A model generated the notes under the pieces. That model searched no databases and was not told the DNA's origin. It worked only from the letters and a program-made list of their open reading frames with translations. The position numbers and the translations under genes are program-made. Below, piece by piece: positions 15,987 to 26,622 of a stretch of DNA of 64,000 nt; position 1 is the stretch's first letter, and each line of letters begins with the position of its first letter. This DNA comes from Oscillibacter ruminantium GH1. Its GTDB lineage: Bacteria > Bacillota > Clostridia > Oscillospirales > Oscillospiraceae. The stretch lies in assembly GCF_000307265.1 (NCBI RefSeq), contig NZ_DF158901.1, positions 38,250 to 102,249 on the forward strand, given 5' to 3'.

Positions 15987-16015
15987 ATCATATCACCTTT
16001 GTTCTCTGGATTCAA
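15987..16015 (-). promoter_or_regulatory. Promoter of the lysine riboswitch-dapABH transcript
   Basis: Minus-strand TTGAAT (16010-16015), 17-base spacer, TATGAT (15987-15992). The start near 15980 coincides with the first bases of the L-box aptamer. Confidence 0.75.
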
Positions 16016-16085
16016 GTGCGATTTTGGAGCGAAGATGGGAAAATTTCCACAAAAATCCACGCAAGATGGAGGGAAAAGTGAGGCG

Positions 16086-16114
16086 TTGCGCAAAAAATGG
16101 AAAAGGGCTATAAT
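16086..16114 (+). promoter_or_regulatory. Promoter of the BceRS-like two-component operon
   Basis: TTGCGC (16086-16091), 17 bases, TATAAT (16109-16114), about 40 bases before the response regulator start. Confidence 0.65.
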
Positions 16115-16153
16115 GTGGGACAGATGAAATAAAGCGCAGGGGAGGAAGAGAAT

Positions 16154-16834
16154 TTGAACGGCTGCCGTATTCTGATTGTGGAGGACGACCCGGTGATCGC
16201 CGGGGCTATGGAGGCTCATCTGCAAAGCTGGGGCCACCATGTGACCTGCGTCCGGGACTTTCAAAATGTCCTGGCGGAATTTGCCGCCGCAGGGCCTCAG
16301 CTGGTTCTGCTGGACGTGTCCCTTCCGTTTTTCAACGGCTACCACTGGTGCGCGGAGCTGCGGAAGGTGTCTCAGGTCCCCATTCTCTTTATCTCTTCCG
16401 CCGGGGACAATATGAACCAGATCATGGCCATGAATATGGGCGGGGATGATTTTCTTCCAAAGCCTTTCGATCTGGCGGTTCTTTCCGCCAAGGTGCAGGC
16501 GCTGCTGCGCCGGGCCTATGACTTTGGCGCGCCCGCGCGGCTGCTGAATTGCGGCGGGGCAGTGCTGAACGTGTCCGACGGGACACTGACCGCAGGAGAG
16601 AAGCGATTGGATTTGACGGGAAATGAGCTGAAGATTTTGCAGATGCTGTTGGAAAACCGGGGCAGAATCGTCAGCCGGGACAGTCTGATGACCCGGCTTT
16701 GGGAGTCGGACGCGTTTGTGGACGAAAACACGCTGACAGTGAACGTCACCCGCCTGCGTAAAAAGCTGGAGGCCGTCGGCCTTGAAAACCTGATCCGCAC
16801 GAAAAAGGGCGCGGGCTATCTGGTGGAGGGCTGA
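16154..16834 (+). CDS. OmpR-family response regulator (BceR/GraR-like)
   Basis: A 226-residue regulator starting at a TTG codon (16154) after a strong GGGGAGGAAG site. The receiver domain has the acidic pair VEDD, the phospho-aspartate in LVLLDVSLP near residue 52 and the lysine in FLPKPFDL near residue 101. The C-terminal winged helix (LDLTGNELKILQMLLENRG, TVNVTRLRKKL) is OmpR type. It is followed after two bases by a BceS-like kinase and then a BceAB-like transporter, so it belongs to an antimicrobial-peptide sensing and detoxification module. Its likely DNA site is at 17888-17909. Confidence 0.92.
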   Translation: MNGCRILIVEDDPVIAGAMEAHLQSWGHHVTCVRDFQNVLAEFAAAGPQLVLLDVSLPFFNGYHWCAELRKVSQVPILFISSAGDNMNQIMAMNMGGDDFLPKPFDLAVLSAKVQALLRRAYDFGAPARLLNCGGAVLNVSDGTLTAGEKRLDLTGNELKILQMLLENRGRIVSRDSLMTRLWESDAFVDENTLTVNVTRLRKKLEAVGLENLIRTKKGAGYLVEG

Positions 16835-16836
16835 GA

Positions 16837-17820
16837 ATGCTGCTGCAATATCTGAAACGGCAGTACCGGCTGGTGTGCTTTCTGGCGGCCTGCGCCGCCA
16901 TCTTTGCCGCGGTGCTTTCGCTGTACGATTTTCCCGCCGAATCGGTGGGCTATGCGGCGCTGCTGTGCGCCGCGCTGGGGCTTGTGTTCTTTGCCGTGGG
17001 CTACTGCGGATTTCTCCACCGCCACCGGGAACTGGAACGGCTGCTGGACGCCGTCAACGAGACGGTGCTGCCTCTGCCGGCTGCCCGCAGCGTGCTGGAA
17101 GCGGACTATCAGGCGCTTTTGACTGCCGTGTGTACGCACCGCGCTCATCTGCTGACGGAGAGTGAAAATAAGCGGCAGGACCTGCTGGATTATTATACCC
17201 TCTGGGCGCATCAGATCAAAACGCCCATTGCCGCCGGGCGGCTTTTGCTCCAGTCCGGCGGGGAGACGGACCGGGAGGCGCTGTCGGCGGAGCTTTTGAA
17301 GATCGAAGAATACGTGGAGATGGTTTTGGGCTATCTCCGGCTGGACAGCGACACCACGGATTATGTTCTGCGCCGCTGTGCGCTGGACGACATCGTGCGG
17401 GGGAGCCTGCGGCGGTACGCCCGGCTGTTTATTCTAAAAAAGCTGACCTTGGAATTTCGGGAGACCAACCGGGAACTTGTGACGGATGAAAAGTGGCTGG
17501 GCTTTGTGGTGGGGCAGCTGCTGTCCAACGCCGTGAAATACACCCCTGTGGGCGGAACGGTGCGTATCTACCCTGACGGCGACACGCTGGCTATCTCCGA
17601 CAATGGCATCGGCATCCGGCCGGAGGATTTGCCCCGGGTATTTGAAAAGGGGTTCACCGGCTACAATGGCCGGGAGGACCGAAAGGCCACGGGAATCGGG
17701 CTGTACCTTTGCAAGCGGGTGCTGACAAATCTGGGGCAGGGGATTACCATCGTCTCACGGCCCGGAAAAGGAACGATTGTGCGGTTGCTGCTGCGGGATG
17801 GGCGGCAGGTGGAGGAATGA
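16837..17820 (+). CDS. Intramembrane-sensing histidine kinase (BceS/GraS-like)
   Basis: A 327-residue kinase with two N-terminal membrane helices (residues about 10-32 and 35-60) separated by only a few residues, so it has no extracellular sensor. The phospho-acceptor motif is LWAHQIKTPI near residue 125, the N box VGQLLSNAVKYTP near residue 226, and the ATP lid ISDNGIGIRPEDL with GIGLYLCKRV. Such kinases sense peptide antibiotics through the flux of the partner ABC transporter rather than directly. Two bases separate it from the regulator gene. Confidence 0.93.
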   Translation: MLLQYLKRQYRLVCFLAACAAIFAAVLSLYDFPAESVGYAALLCAALGLVFFAVGYCGFLHRHRELERLLDAVNETVLPLPAARSVLEADYQALLTAVCTHRAHLLTESENKRQDLLDYYTLWAHQIKTPIAAGRLLLQSGGETDREALSAELLKIEEYVEMVLGYLRLDSDTTDYVLRRCALDDIVRGSLRRYARLFILKKLTLEFRETNRELVTDEKWLGFVVGQLLSNAVKYTPVGGTVRIYPDGDTLAISDNGIGIRPEDLPRVFEKGFTGYNGREDRKATGIGLYLCKRVLTNLGQGITIVSRPGKGTIVRLLLRDGRQVEE

Positions 17821-17887
17821 GCGCCGATTTGGAAAGCACGGCGGGCTTTCGCCGCGCTGTTTTCCGCTTGGGGTGCGTTGGAGAAGC

Positions 17888-17909
17888 AACCTTACAAAAC
17901 TGTAAGGTT
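17888..17909 (+). promoter_or_regulatory. BceR-type operator upstream of the ABC transporter
   Basis: AACCTTACA (17888-17896), AAAC, TGTAAGGTT (17901-17909): a perfect 9-base inverted repeat containing TTACA-N4-TGTAA, which matches the known BceR-like consensus TnACA-N4-TGTAA. A half site TTGTAAG follows at 17919-17925, and a TATGAT -10 at 17959-17964 with no good -35, as expected for an activated promoter. Confidence 0.8.
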
Positions 17910-17989
17910 GCGGGGAAAATTGTAAGCCAATTCGATGGCGTCGCCGACGAAACCCGACTATGATGGGAGCATCAAAAGGAGGAATGCGC

Positions 17990-18757
17990 ATGTCACTTCT
18001 GGAAGTATCCCATCTTCAAAAAATTTACACCACCCGCTTCGGCGGCAATCAGGTGGAGGCATTGAAAAACGTCAGCTTCTCGGTGGAGCCGGGGGAGTAT
18101 GTGGCCATCATGGGCGAATCCGGCTCCGGAAAGACCACGCTGCTGAATATTCTGGCGGCTCTGGACAAGCCCACCTCCGGACAGGTGCTGCTTGGCGGAA
18201 AGCCCCTCTCCGAAATCAGGGAGCGGGATATGGCGGCGTTCCGCCGCACGAATCTGGGCTTCGTGTTTCAGGATTTTAATCTGCTGGACACCTTTTCCCT
18301 GCAAGACAACATCTTTCTTCCGCTGGTTCTGGCGGGACAGGAGTTCGGGGAAATGGAGCGGGTGCTGGGGCCGCTGGCAGAGCGGTTGGGGATCGGGGAC
18401 ATTTTGAGCAAGTATCCCTATGAGGTTTCCGGCGGACAGAAGCAGCGCTGCGCCGTGGCCCGGGCGTTGATTACCAATCCTCAGATCGTTCTGGCCGACG
18501 AACCTACCGGCGCGCTGGATTCCCGGGCCTCTGACCGGCTGCTGGATTTGTTTGGTGAGATCAACGCCGATGGGCAGACAATTTTAATGGTGACCCACTC
18601 CGTCAAGGCGGCGAGCCACGCCCAGCGGGTGCTGTTTTTACGGGATGGAGAGGTGTATCACCAACTCTATCGGGGCGAAAGCACGCAGGAAGAGCAGTTT
18701 GGCCGTATTTCCGACACACTGACGGTATTGGCGCGGGGAGGTGAGGCAAATGAATAA
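17990..18757 (+). CDS. ABC transporter ATP-binding protein (BceA-like, MacB/LolD type)
   Basis: A 255-residue ATPase. Walker A is GESGSGKTTLL near residue 40, the Q loop is GFVFQDFNLLDTF, the signature is VSGGQKQRCAVARAL near residue 145 and Walker B is IVLADEPTGALDS. The ATG at 17990 is chosen because AAGGAGG at 17976-17982 lies 7 bases upstream; in-frame codons further upstream overlap the promoter. It overlaps the permease start by 8 bases. With the permease it forms a Bce-type antimicrobial-peptide transporter. Confidence 0.93.
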   Translation: MSLLEVSHLQKIYTTRFGGNQVEALKNVSFSVEPGEYVAIMGESGSGKTTLLNILAALDKPTSGQVLLGGKPLSEIRERDMAAFRRTNLGFVFQDFNLLDTFSLQDNIFLPLVLAGQEFGEMERVLGPLAERLGIGDILSKYPYEVSGGQKQRCAVARALITNPQIVLADEPTGALDSRASDRLLDLFGEINADGQTILMVTHSVKAASHAQRVLFLRDGEVYHQLYRGESTQEEQFGRISDTLTVLARGGEANE

Positions 18758-20753
18758 GGGGCGGTTCTATCCCCGGATGGCGCTGGTGAATCTGGCCAGA
18801 AACGGGCAGTTTTACATTCCCTATCTTCTCACGGTCATGGGGACGGCGGCGGCCTACTATATCACGCTGGCGCTGGCGGCAACGCCGGATCTGCCCCAAA
18901 CCTCCAGATATAGTTACCTGACCATGTTCATGTCCATCGGAACCTTTGTCATCGCTGTTTTTGCGGTCATCTTCCTCACCTATACCAACAGCTTTCTGAT
19001 GAAGCGGCGCAAGCGGGAGCTGGGGCTTTACAACGTGCTTGGCATGGGAAAGCGGCACATTGCCATCGTTTTGGGCTGTGAAACACTCTACACCGCCTTC
19101 GCGGGTATTATCGGCGGCGCGGCGCTGGGAATGCTGCTGCAAAAACTGGCGATGCTTCTGCTGTGCCGCATGATGCGGATGGACATTGTATACGGCTTTT
19201 ATGTCTCCGACTCCGCCATCGTGGGAACGGCGATTTTATTCGGTGTGATTCTGCTGTTCAATCTGCTGCTGAATCTCCACCGCATTCACGTCCAGAACCC
19301 CATGGAACTGCTGCGGGAGAGCAGCGCGGGAGAGCGGGAGCCAAAGACCCGCTGGCCGCTGGCAGTCATCGGCGTGGCGGCGCTGGGTGCGGGATATGCC
19401 ATCGCTGTGACCACCCGCTCTGCCATGATGGCGCTGGGAATGTACTTCATCGCGGTGCTTTTGGTCATCATCGGGACCTACTGCCTGTTTACCTCCGTGA
19501 GCATCGCGGTGCTCAAAGCCCTGCGGGCCAACAAGAAGTTCTATTATCAGACCGATCATTTCATCGGCGTTTCCGGAATGCTTTACCGCATGAAGCGCAA
19601 CGCCGTGGGTCTTGCCAACATCTGCATTCTCTCCACCATGGTGCTGGTAATGGTCTCCGGTACGCTGTCGCTGTATTTGGGCAGCGAGGCGGCGCTGGAC
19701 GAACAGTTTGCGGGCAATCTGCGGGCAGAGGTCCGGTACGACCCTGCGGAGGAAACGCCCTTTGATTCCGCCGCCCTTTCTGCCATCGTTTCCAAACAAC
19801 TGGAGCAGCGGGGTGTTTCCGCCGCCCCGGTGGCGGCGTACCGATACCTCTCCTTCAACGTGAACGAGGAGCAGGGGGCGCTGGAGGTGAAAAAGTATCT
19901 CTCCGGTTCTTCCAGCATGGTCTGTGCCATGACGCCAAGCGACTATGCTGCCATCACTGGGGCGGAGACTCCGAGCCTTGCGGACGGACAGATGCTGCTG
20001 TTTACAGACGGCGCGGGCCAGCGGCGGAATCTAACCTTCCGCTTTGCCGAAGCCACCGACGTGACGCTGACGGCGGCGGAACCGGACTCCCGGTATCCCG
20101 CACCCCGGATGTTCCAGCCTTCTGCGGTGGATGTTTTCTATCTGGTAGTTTCTAATGGAACCTTTCAGGAATTGTACGTGGGGCAGCAGACCGCGCTTGG
20201 CGAAGCGGGCGGGGAGCTGATGCAGTGGAACGGTTTTTGGAACGTGGACGAGAGCGCTGTCCAGCCCGATGAGCTGGAGCAGACGCTGGATTTCACCGGA
20301 ACCGGCAGCTGGGCGCGTTTGGATTTGGATACGCGGTCCAGCTTTGCGCAGGAGTATTACTCCCTCAACGGCGGTTTTTTCTTCTTGGGCGTGTTTTTAG
20401 GGGCTATCTTCCTGATGGCGGCGGTGCTCATCATCTATTACAAGCAGATTTCCGAGGGCTATGAGGATCGGGAACGGTATCTTGTGATGCAGAAGGTGGG
20501 CATGGAGCCTCGGACCGTCCGGCGGTCAGTCAATACCCAGCTGTTGGTGGTGTTTTTTGCGCCGCTGGCAGTGGCCGCCATCCATGTGGCGTTTGACTTC
20601 AGCTTGATGACGCGGCTTCTGACGCTGTTTTCGCTCCACAACGGGACGCTGACGCTTCTTTGTACCGCAGGGACGCTGGCCGTGTTCGGCGTGATCTATG
20701 CACTGGTCTATCGCGTCACCGCCCGTGCGTATTACAAGCTGGTCAAGGCCTGA
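18750..20753 (+). CDS. ABC transporter permease (BceB-like, FtsX domains)
   Basis: A 667-residue permease with about ten membrane helices: one near the N-terminus, three around residues 50-180, a group around 190-310, a large extracellular domain of about 200 residues (roughly 330-530), and three C-terminal helices. That single large loop is the hallmark of BceB-type peptide-antibiotic transporters. ATG at 18750 has GGAGG 7-9 bases upstream and is preferred over the GTG at 18741. The loop differs freely among relatives and sets which peptide is recognised; the ligand here is unknown. Confidence 0.92.
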   Translation: MNKGRFYPRMALVNLARNGQFYIPYLLTVMGTAAAYYITLALAATPDLPQTSRYSYLTMFMSIGTFVIAVFAVIFLTYTNSFLMKRRKRELGLYNVLGMGKRHIAIVLGCETLYTAFAGIIGGAALGMLLQKLAMLLLCRMMRMDIVYGFYVSDSAIVGTAILFGVILLFNLLLNLHRIHVQNPMELLRESSAGEREPKTRWPLAVIGVAALGAGYAIAVTTRSAMMALGMYFIAVLLVIIGTYCLFTSVSIAVLKALRANKKFYYQTDHFIGVSGMLYRMKRNAVGLANICILSTMVLVMVSGTLSLYLGSEAALDEQFAGNLRAEVRYDPAEETPFDSAALSAIVSKQLEQRGVSAAPVAAYRYLSFNVNEEQGALEVKKYLSGSSSMVCAMTPSDYAAITGAETPSLADGQMLLFTDGAGQRRNLTFRFAEATDVTLTAAEPDSRYPAPRMFQPSAVDVFYLVVSNGTFQELYVGQQTALGEAGGELMQWNGFWNVDESAVQPDELEQTLDFTGTGSWARLDLDTRSSFAQEYYSLNGGFFFLGVFLGAIFLMAAVLIIYYKQISEGYEDRERYLVMQKVGMEPRTVRRSVNTQLLVVFFAPLAVAAIHVAFDFSLMTRLLTLFSLHNGTLTLLCTAGTLAVFGVIYALVYRVTARAYYKLVKA

Positions 20754-20931
20754 TGTGAGGTGTCTCCGTTCTTGCCGGACCAAAACCCGCCAAACGCGTC
20801 CCGGCTCGTGGGCAGAGTTCGTTTTGCCCCGCGTCCCGCTTCTTTCGGAGAAAATCTAGGATTGCTTTGCGGGGACGGGGGAATGGGAAAAACATCCAAC
20901 TGCTGATACGAAGTCCTTCAAGAAACAAAAT

Positions 20932-20958
20932 CGTCCCCCGGCCTGTGGCCGGGGGACG
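20932..20958 (-). terminator. Intrinsic terminator of rny
   Basis: Stem CGTCCCCCGGCC with its complement and a short loop, followed on the minus strand by ATTTTGTTTC. It lies just after the ribonuclease Y stop. Confidence 0.8.
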
Positions 20959-20966
20959 ATTTCTCG

Positions 20967-22514
20967 TTATTTCGCGTATTCGACCACTTTGGTTTCTCGA
21001 ATAAGATGGACCTTGATCTGTCCGGGATATTCCATCTCCTCTTCGATCTTCTTGGCCAAATCCCGGGCGAGAATCACCATTTCATCCTCGGAAACCTGCT
21101 CGGGCTTCACCATCACGCGGACTTCGCGTCCCGCCTGAATGGCAAAGGCTTTGTCCACGCCGGGATAGCTCCCGGTGATCTCTTCCAGCTGCTGGAGACG
21201 CTTGATGTAGTTCTCCAGATTTTCGCGGCGAGCGCCGGGCCGGGCTGCGGAGATTGCATCCGCCGCCTGCACAAGACACGCCACGATGGTGCGGGGCTCC
21301 ACGTCGTTGTGGTGGGCCTCGATGGCATGGATAATGTCGTCCTTCTCCTTGTACTTCCGGGCAAATTCCACGCCCAGCTGCACATGGGTACCCTCCATCT
21401 CGTGATCCACGGATTTACCCAGATCGTGGAGCAGGCCCGCCCGCTTGGCGGCCTGCGTGTCCGCGCCCAGTTCCGTTGCCATCATGCCGGCGATGTGACT
21501 GACCTCAATGGAGTGCTGCAGGACATTTTGACCATAGCTGGTGCGGTAATGGAGACGGCCCAGCATCTTGACAAGCTCCGGATGGAGATTGCGCACACCG
21601 GTTTCAAACACGGCGCGCTCGCCTTCGGACTTGATGACGGCGTCCACCTCGCGGCGGGCTTTTTCCACCATCTCCTCGATGTGCGTGGGGTGGATGCGGC
21701 CGTCGGCAATCAGCTTTTCCAGCGCCAGCCGGGCAACCTCGCGGCGAACCGGCTCAAAGCAGCTGACGGTGATGGCCTCCGGCGTGTCGTCGATGATGAG
21801 ATCCACGCCGGTAAGCGTTTCGATGGTGCGGATGTTGCGGCCCTCGCGGCCGATGATGCGGCCCTTCATTTCGTCGTTGGGCAGAGCCACAACGCTGACG
21901 GTCATTTCCGCCACGGAGTCTGCCGCGCAGCGCTGGATCGCCTGCGCCACCACCTCGCGGGCGCGGGTATCGCACTCGTCCTTCATGCGGGTTTCGATCT
22001 CTTTGATCTTGAGAGCAGTCTCGTGGGTGACTTCATTTTCTACTTGAGAAATCAGATAATTCTTGGCTTCTTCGGCGGTAAAGCCGGAGATGCGCTCCAG
22101 CATTTCTGTCTGGCTGCGCTTAATCGTGTTGATCTCTTCCGTTTCCTTGTCCAACTGCGCGTGCTTCTGGGCCAGGGCCTCTTCCTTTTTCTCAATGGCC
22201 TCAGTCTTGCGGTCGTTGGTTTCTTCCTTCTGCTGCAGGCGGTTTTCCTGCCGTTGAAGTTCGGACCGGCGCTCTTTAACTTCCTTCTCATACTCGCTGC
22301 GGTTTCTCAGGATCTCCTCTTTTGCTTCCAACAGGGCTTCTTTCTTCTTGGTTTCTGCACTTTTAATCGCCTCGTTGATAATGCGCTTTCCCTCTTCTTC
22401 GGCGCTTGAGATTTCCCGTTCAGACACGTTTTTCCGGTAGCGAATACCGAGAGGGAAGCAAACCGCGCCGCCGACCACCGCCCCGATCAGGGCTGCGATG
22501 ATGGTCTGCATCAC
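20967..22514 (-). CDS. rny: Ribonuclease Y (RNase Y, YmdA)
   Basis: A 515-residue endoribonuclease that starts bulk mRNA decay at the membrane. It has an N-terminal membrane helix (residues 3-22), a long charged coiled coil (about 30-200), a KH domain ([28 protein letters not shown], near residue 215) and an HD domain ([13 protein letters not shown] and [12 protein letters not shown], about 330-370) that holds the metal ligands. Length is normal. Start could be GTG 22514 or ATG 22511; AGGAGG at 22524-22529 favours GTG by spacing. Confidence 0.96.
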   Translation of the reverse strand: MMQTIIAALIGAVVGGAVCFPLGIRYRKNVSEREISSAEEEGKRIINEAIKSAETKKKEALLEAKEEILRNRSEYEKEVKERRSELQRQENRLQQKEETNDRKTEAIEKKEEALAQKHAQLDKETEEINTIKRSQTEMLERISGFTAEEAKNYLISQVENEVTHETALKIKEIETRMKDECDTRAREVVAQAIQRCAADSVAEMTVSVVALPNDEMKGRIIGREGRNIRTIETLTGVDLIIDDTPEAITVSCFEPVRREVARLALEKLIADGRIHPTHIEEMVEKARREVDAVIKSEGERAVFETGVRNLHPELVKMLGRLHYRTSYGQNVLQHSIEVSHIAGMMATELGADTQAAKRAGLLHDLGKSVDHEMEGTHVQLGVEFARKYKEKDDIIHAIEAHHNDVEPRTIVACLVQAADAISAARPGARRENLENYIKRLQQLEEITGSYPGVDKAFAIQAGREVRVMVKPEQVSEDEMVILARDLAKKIEEEMEYPGQIKVHLIRETKVVEYAK

Positions 22515-22692
22515 AATGGTTTACCTCCTAGTTTTATCGGCATTTTTATGCGGGGTATTTTGGAAAAATCAGCGGTCGACCGACCGCCGATAAGAATCCT
22601 TTTTTAGTTTAATCGTTTGCCGCCATTGTGTCAAGAATAAATGTTTAAACTTTTAACAAAGGAAACTTTTTACAACGGAAAATCGTGGAATA

Positions 22693-23433
22693 CTAAACGT
22701 CAATGTAGGCCGCAGCCGCATAACCCAGCTGGTCGTCGTACCGGACGGTGTACCAGCCCTGCCACTCGCCGTAAACCGTCACCGACGCGCCGTTTGGAAT
22801 ATTTGCAATGACTGTGCCCTGCGGGGAGGGGTAACTGCGAAGATTCAGCGTGCCATAATTCACAGCAACCGTGCCAGTTTGGGGGCCGGAGGGATAGATA
22901 AACGGAATGCCGAAAAATTCCGTCAGCGCCCGAACCAGCTGCTGGGCGATGGAGTCCATATGGCCCTCCACCCACATAGCGTCGGCATAGTTGTCGTGGT
23001 AGCCGATTTCAACCAGCACCGACGGAAAGTGGGGCTGGCGAACTTCTCCGAGCGAGGTGGTGGCCTGCGTGCGCACCTTGTCGGGAAGGGGATAGATCTT
23101 CCGCAGATTGGCCGCGATCAGTTCCGCCCCCCGCTTTCCCTCTGCGCTTCCGGGATAGTAAAAGGCGATGATGCCCCGGACGGGACTGGCCTCTCCCTGA
23201 CCGGAGGCGTTGGAGTGCAGCGCCAGATAAAAGTCATAATAGCCCTGATTGGCCTGTGCAATGGAGCTGGCGGCGGTCATGTCGGGCGTGTTGCGGCGAT
23301 AGGCAATGGCGTTGGAATTGAGATAGGGAATCATGTGATCCGCCAGCAAATTCATGTTGTACTCCTCGGAGCCGCTGCCGGTGATATAGGGGTTCCACTC
23401 CTGCGTGGAGGGACTGAGATAGATGATAGGCAT
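22693..23433 (-). CDS. N-acetylmuramoyl-L-alanine amidase (Amidase_3) with C-terminal SH3 domain
   Basis: A 246-residue zinc amidase. The glutamate ligand region GSEEYNMNLLA is near residue 20, the second histidine region FYLALHSNASGQG near residue 70, and the catalytic glutamate in VLVEIGYHDN near residue 140. Residues about 180-246 form a bacterial SH3 domain (TLNLRSYPSP, GWYTVRYDDQLGYAAA). No signal peptide is visible: translation begins MPIIYLSPSTQEW directly at the ATG after GGAGGACTTACC. That is how mother-cell lysis amidases such as CwlC look, so a role in releasing spores is possible. A longer open frame upstream is antisense to asnS and rlmI and is not used. Confidence 0.9.
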   Translation of the reverse strand: MPIIYLSPSTQEWNPYITGSGSEEYNMNLLADHMIPYLNSNAIAYRRNTPDMTAASSIAQANQGYYDFYLALHSNASGQGEASPVRGIIAFYYPGSAEGKRGAELIAANLRKIYPLPDKVRTQATTSLGEVRQPHFPSVLVEIGYHDNYADAMWVEGHMDSIAQQLVRALTEFFGIPFIYPSGPQTGTVAVNYGTLNLRSYPSPQGTVIANIPNGASVTVYGEWQGWYTVRYDDQLGYAAAAYIDV

Positions 23434-23544
23434 GGTAAGTCCTCCGTTCCGTGCAGATTTCTCTGCTCTGTTATATGGCGTTTCCAAGAAAAGTGTGCTA
23501 CACTCAGAACCGAAATGCAGAAAACAGGAAATGAGGAAGCGTTT

Positions 23545-24774
23545 ATGAAAACAGAACGAACCTATCCCCGCGCCGTCGTCACCCCCAAGGCGGAAGCCGC
23601 TCTTCTGCGGGGGCATCCTTGGGTCTATGACGCGGAGATTACCGCGCTGGACGGAACACCGGAAAACGGCGGTCTTGTGGATGTTGTAAGCAAAAAAGAC
23701 CGGTATCTGGGCACAGGGATGTATTCCGAAAAGTCTAAAATCCGCCTTCGCCTTGTCTCCCGCAACGCCAACGATAGCTTTGACAGCGCGTTTTGGGAGC
23801 GAAAGCTCCGCTGGGCATGGGATTATCGCAAGGCGGTGCTGCGGGAGGAGGATTTGACCTGCTGCCGCATCATTTTTGGCGAGGCGGACGGCTTCCCCGG
23901 GCTGACGGTGGATCGGTTTGGACCGATTTTGTCCGTGCAGGTACTCTCCGTGGGCATGGAAGTGCGCAAAGAGCTGCTGTTTCCGCTGCTGGTGGAAGTT
24001 TTGCGGCAGGACGGACAGGAGATTTCGGGGGTATACGAGCGCAACGATGTCGCTCTGCGGGAAAAAGAGGGCCTGCCCCAGTACAAGGGCTGGTTCCCCC
24101 TGCCGGGGGAGACGGCGCCGGACAGCGCCGTGACGGAGATTGTTGAAAATGAGGTCAAATATCTGGTAGATGTGGAAAACGGGCAGAAAACTGGGTTTTT
24201 TCTGGATCAGAAGTTTAACCGTCAGGCCGTGGCACGGCTTTCCAAGGGCCGGACGGTGCTGGACTGCTTCACCCACACCGGTTCTTTCGCCCTGAACGCC
24301 GCCAGAGGCGGCGCGGCCCACGTTACCGCCGTGGACGTATCGGAATCGGCGGTGGAGATGGCCCGGGACAATGCCCGCCGCAACGGGCTGGAAAACACGG
24401 TGGAGTGCGTATGCGCCAACGTGTTCGACCTGTTGCCAAGCCTTGAAAAGCAGCCCCGGAAATACGATTTCATTATTCTGGACCCTCCTGCGTTTACAAA
24501 ATCCCGGGCCACGGTGGCAAATGCCATCACCGGCTATAAGGAGATCAATTACCGGGCCATGAAGCTGCTGCCCCGGGGCGGATTTCTGGCCACTTGCTCC
24601 TGCTCCCACTTTGCAACAGAGGAGAAATTCATCGCCATGCTCCACGCCGCCGCCCACGATGCAAACGTTCAGCTGCGGCAGATCGAAGCGCGGCAGCAAG
24701 GGCCGGATCATCCCATCCTCTGGGGTGTGGACGAGACAAGCTATCTGAAATTTTACTTGTTTCAGGTGGTTTAA
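23545..24774 (+). CDS. Class I SAM-dependent rRNA methyltransferase (RlmI-like, PUA domain)
   Basis: A 409-residue protein. Residues 1-85 form a PUA domain (LLRGHPWVYDAEI, GGLVDVVSKKDRYLG), followed by an RlmI-like central domain and a Rossmann methyltransferase: motif I LDCFTHTGSFALNAA near residue 235, VTAVDVSESAVEMA, and motif IV FIILDPPAFTKSR near residue 310, with TCSCSH at the cytosine-C5 active site. RlmI methylates 23S rRNA cytosine 1962 in Escherichia coli; the same target is likely here. ATG at 23545 follows GAGGAAG; the longer frame upstream overlaps the amidase gene on the other strand. Confidence 0.9.
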   Translation: MKTERTYPRAVVTPKAEAALLRGHPWVYDAEITALDGTPENGGLVDVVSKKDRYLGTGMYSEKSKIRLRLVSRNANDSFDSAFWERKLRWAWDYRKAVLREEDLTCCRIIFGEADGFPGLTVDRFGPILSVQVLSVGMEVRKELLFPLLVEVLRQDGQEISGVYERNDVALREKEGLPQYKGWFPLPGETAPDSAVTEIVENEVKYLVDVENGQKTGFFLDQKFNRQAVARLSKGRTVLDCFTHTGSFALNAARGGAAHVTAVDVSESAVEMARDNARRNGLENTVECVCANVFDLLPSLEKQPRKYDFIILDPPAFTKSRATVANAITGYKEINYRAMKLLPRGGFLATCSCSHFATEEKFIAMLHAAAHDANVQLRQIEARQQGPDHPILWGVDETSYLKFYLFQVV

Positions 24775-24796
24775 GCCGGATATGGAGAAAATCGGC

Positions 24797-24825
24797 TTGT
24801 AAAGCCCCGAAAAGGGGAGTATAAT
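24797..24825 (+). promoter_or_regulatory. Promoter of asnS
   Basis: TTGTAA (24797-24802), 17 bases, TATAAT (24820-24825). The spacer holds a short CCCC-GAAAA-GGGG dyad. Confidence 0.75.
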
Positions 24826-24873
24826 ATAGGATAATTGTGCCGTTTGGCAAAAATAACAAAACGGGTGAACGAA

Positions 24874-26264
<1,391 letters not shown>

Positions 26265-26268
<4 letters not shown>

Positions 26269-26510
26269 GAGAAAACAGAGTAAGAGCGGAAAGTCAAAGG
26301 CTTTCCGCTCTTATTTTTTGGCGCTTCGGTTTTTTCGGATACAACAAGCTGAAAGACCGGCTCCGCCTTGGGCGTTTCCCCGTGGGCCGCAGTCCAGCCC
26401 GCCAGAAAGGACAGGCGGACGATATTAAACAGGGCACTTTCCGCCGCGTCGTATTCGTGCCGGTCCAGAAAACTGCCGAAAGCTTTTTCAAATTCCTCGC
26501 TGCTTTCCAT
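26265..26510 (-). CDS. Hypothetical small protein (81 residues)
   Basis: Not recognised with a name. It begins [21 protein letters not shown] and includes [20 protein letters not shown], an amphipathic helical region with composition like a real protein. The last 30 codons run through the asnS terminator hairpin and the stop overlaps the asnS stop on the other strand by four bases. ATG 26510 follows GGGTGAG; the GTG at 26519 is an alternative. It diverges from the first ribbon-helix-helix gene across the palindrome at 26536-26584 and may be controlled by it. Confidence 0.6.
26279..26317 (+). terminator. Intrinsic terminator of asnS
   Basis: AAGAGCGGAAAG, loop, CTTTCCGCTCTT (about 26282-26310) followed by ATTTTTT. 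It lies inside the 3' end of the opposite-strand hypothetical. Confidence 0.85.
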
Positions 26511-26535
26511 AAAACTCACCCGTGCTCATTAAATT

Positions 26536-26584
26536 ATATGTACTCATTTTAAGTACATATATGAATAATAGTACATTTTGTACT
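26536..26584. promoter_or_regulatory. Paired palindromic operators with GTAC cores
   Basis: ATATGTACT (26536-26544) is the exact mirror of AGTACATAT (26552-26560); a second dyad AGTACA-TTT-TGTACT spans 26570-26584. They lie in the divergent gap between the hypothetical at 26265-26510 and the small RHH protein at 26623, and overlap a minus-strand TATAAT at 26533-26538. Spaced half sites like these suit binding by two or more RHH dimers. Confidence 0.65.
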
Positions 26585-26622
26585 TAAAATCGAGTTATAT
26601 TGATAAAAAAGGACGTGAGTAA

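Noticed and set aside
22879-23544. Upstream extension of the rRNA methyltransferase frame.
   Set aside because: It is antisense to the amidase gene, and the family's N-terminus and ribosome binding site lie at 23545.
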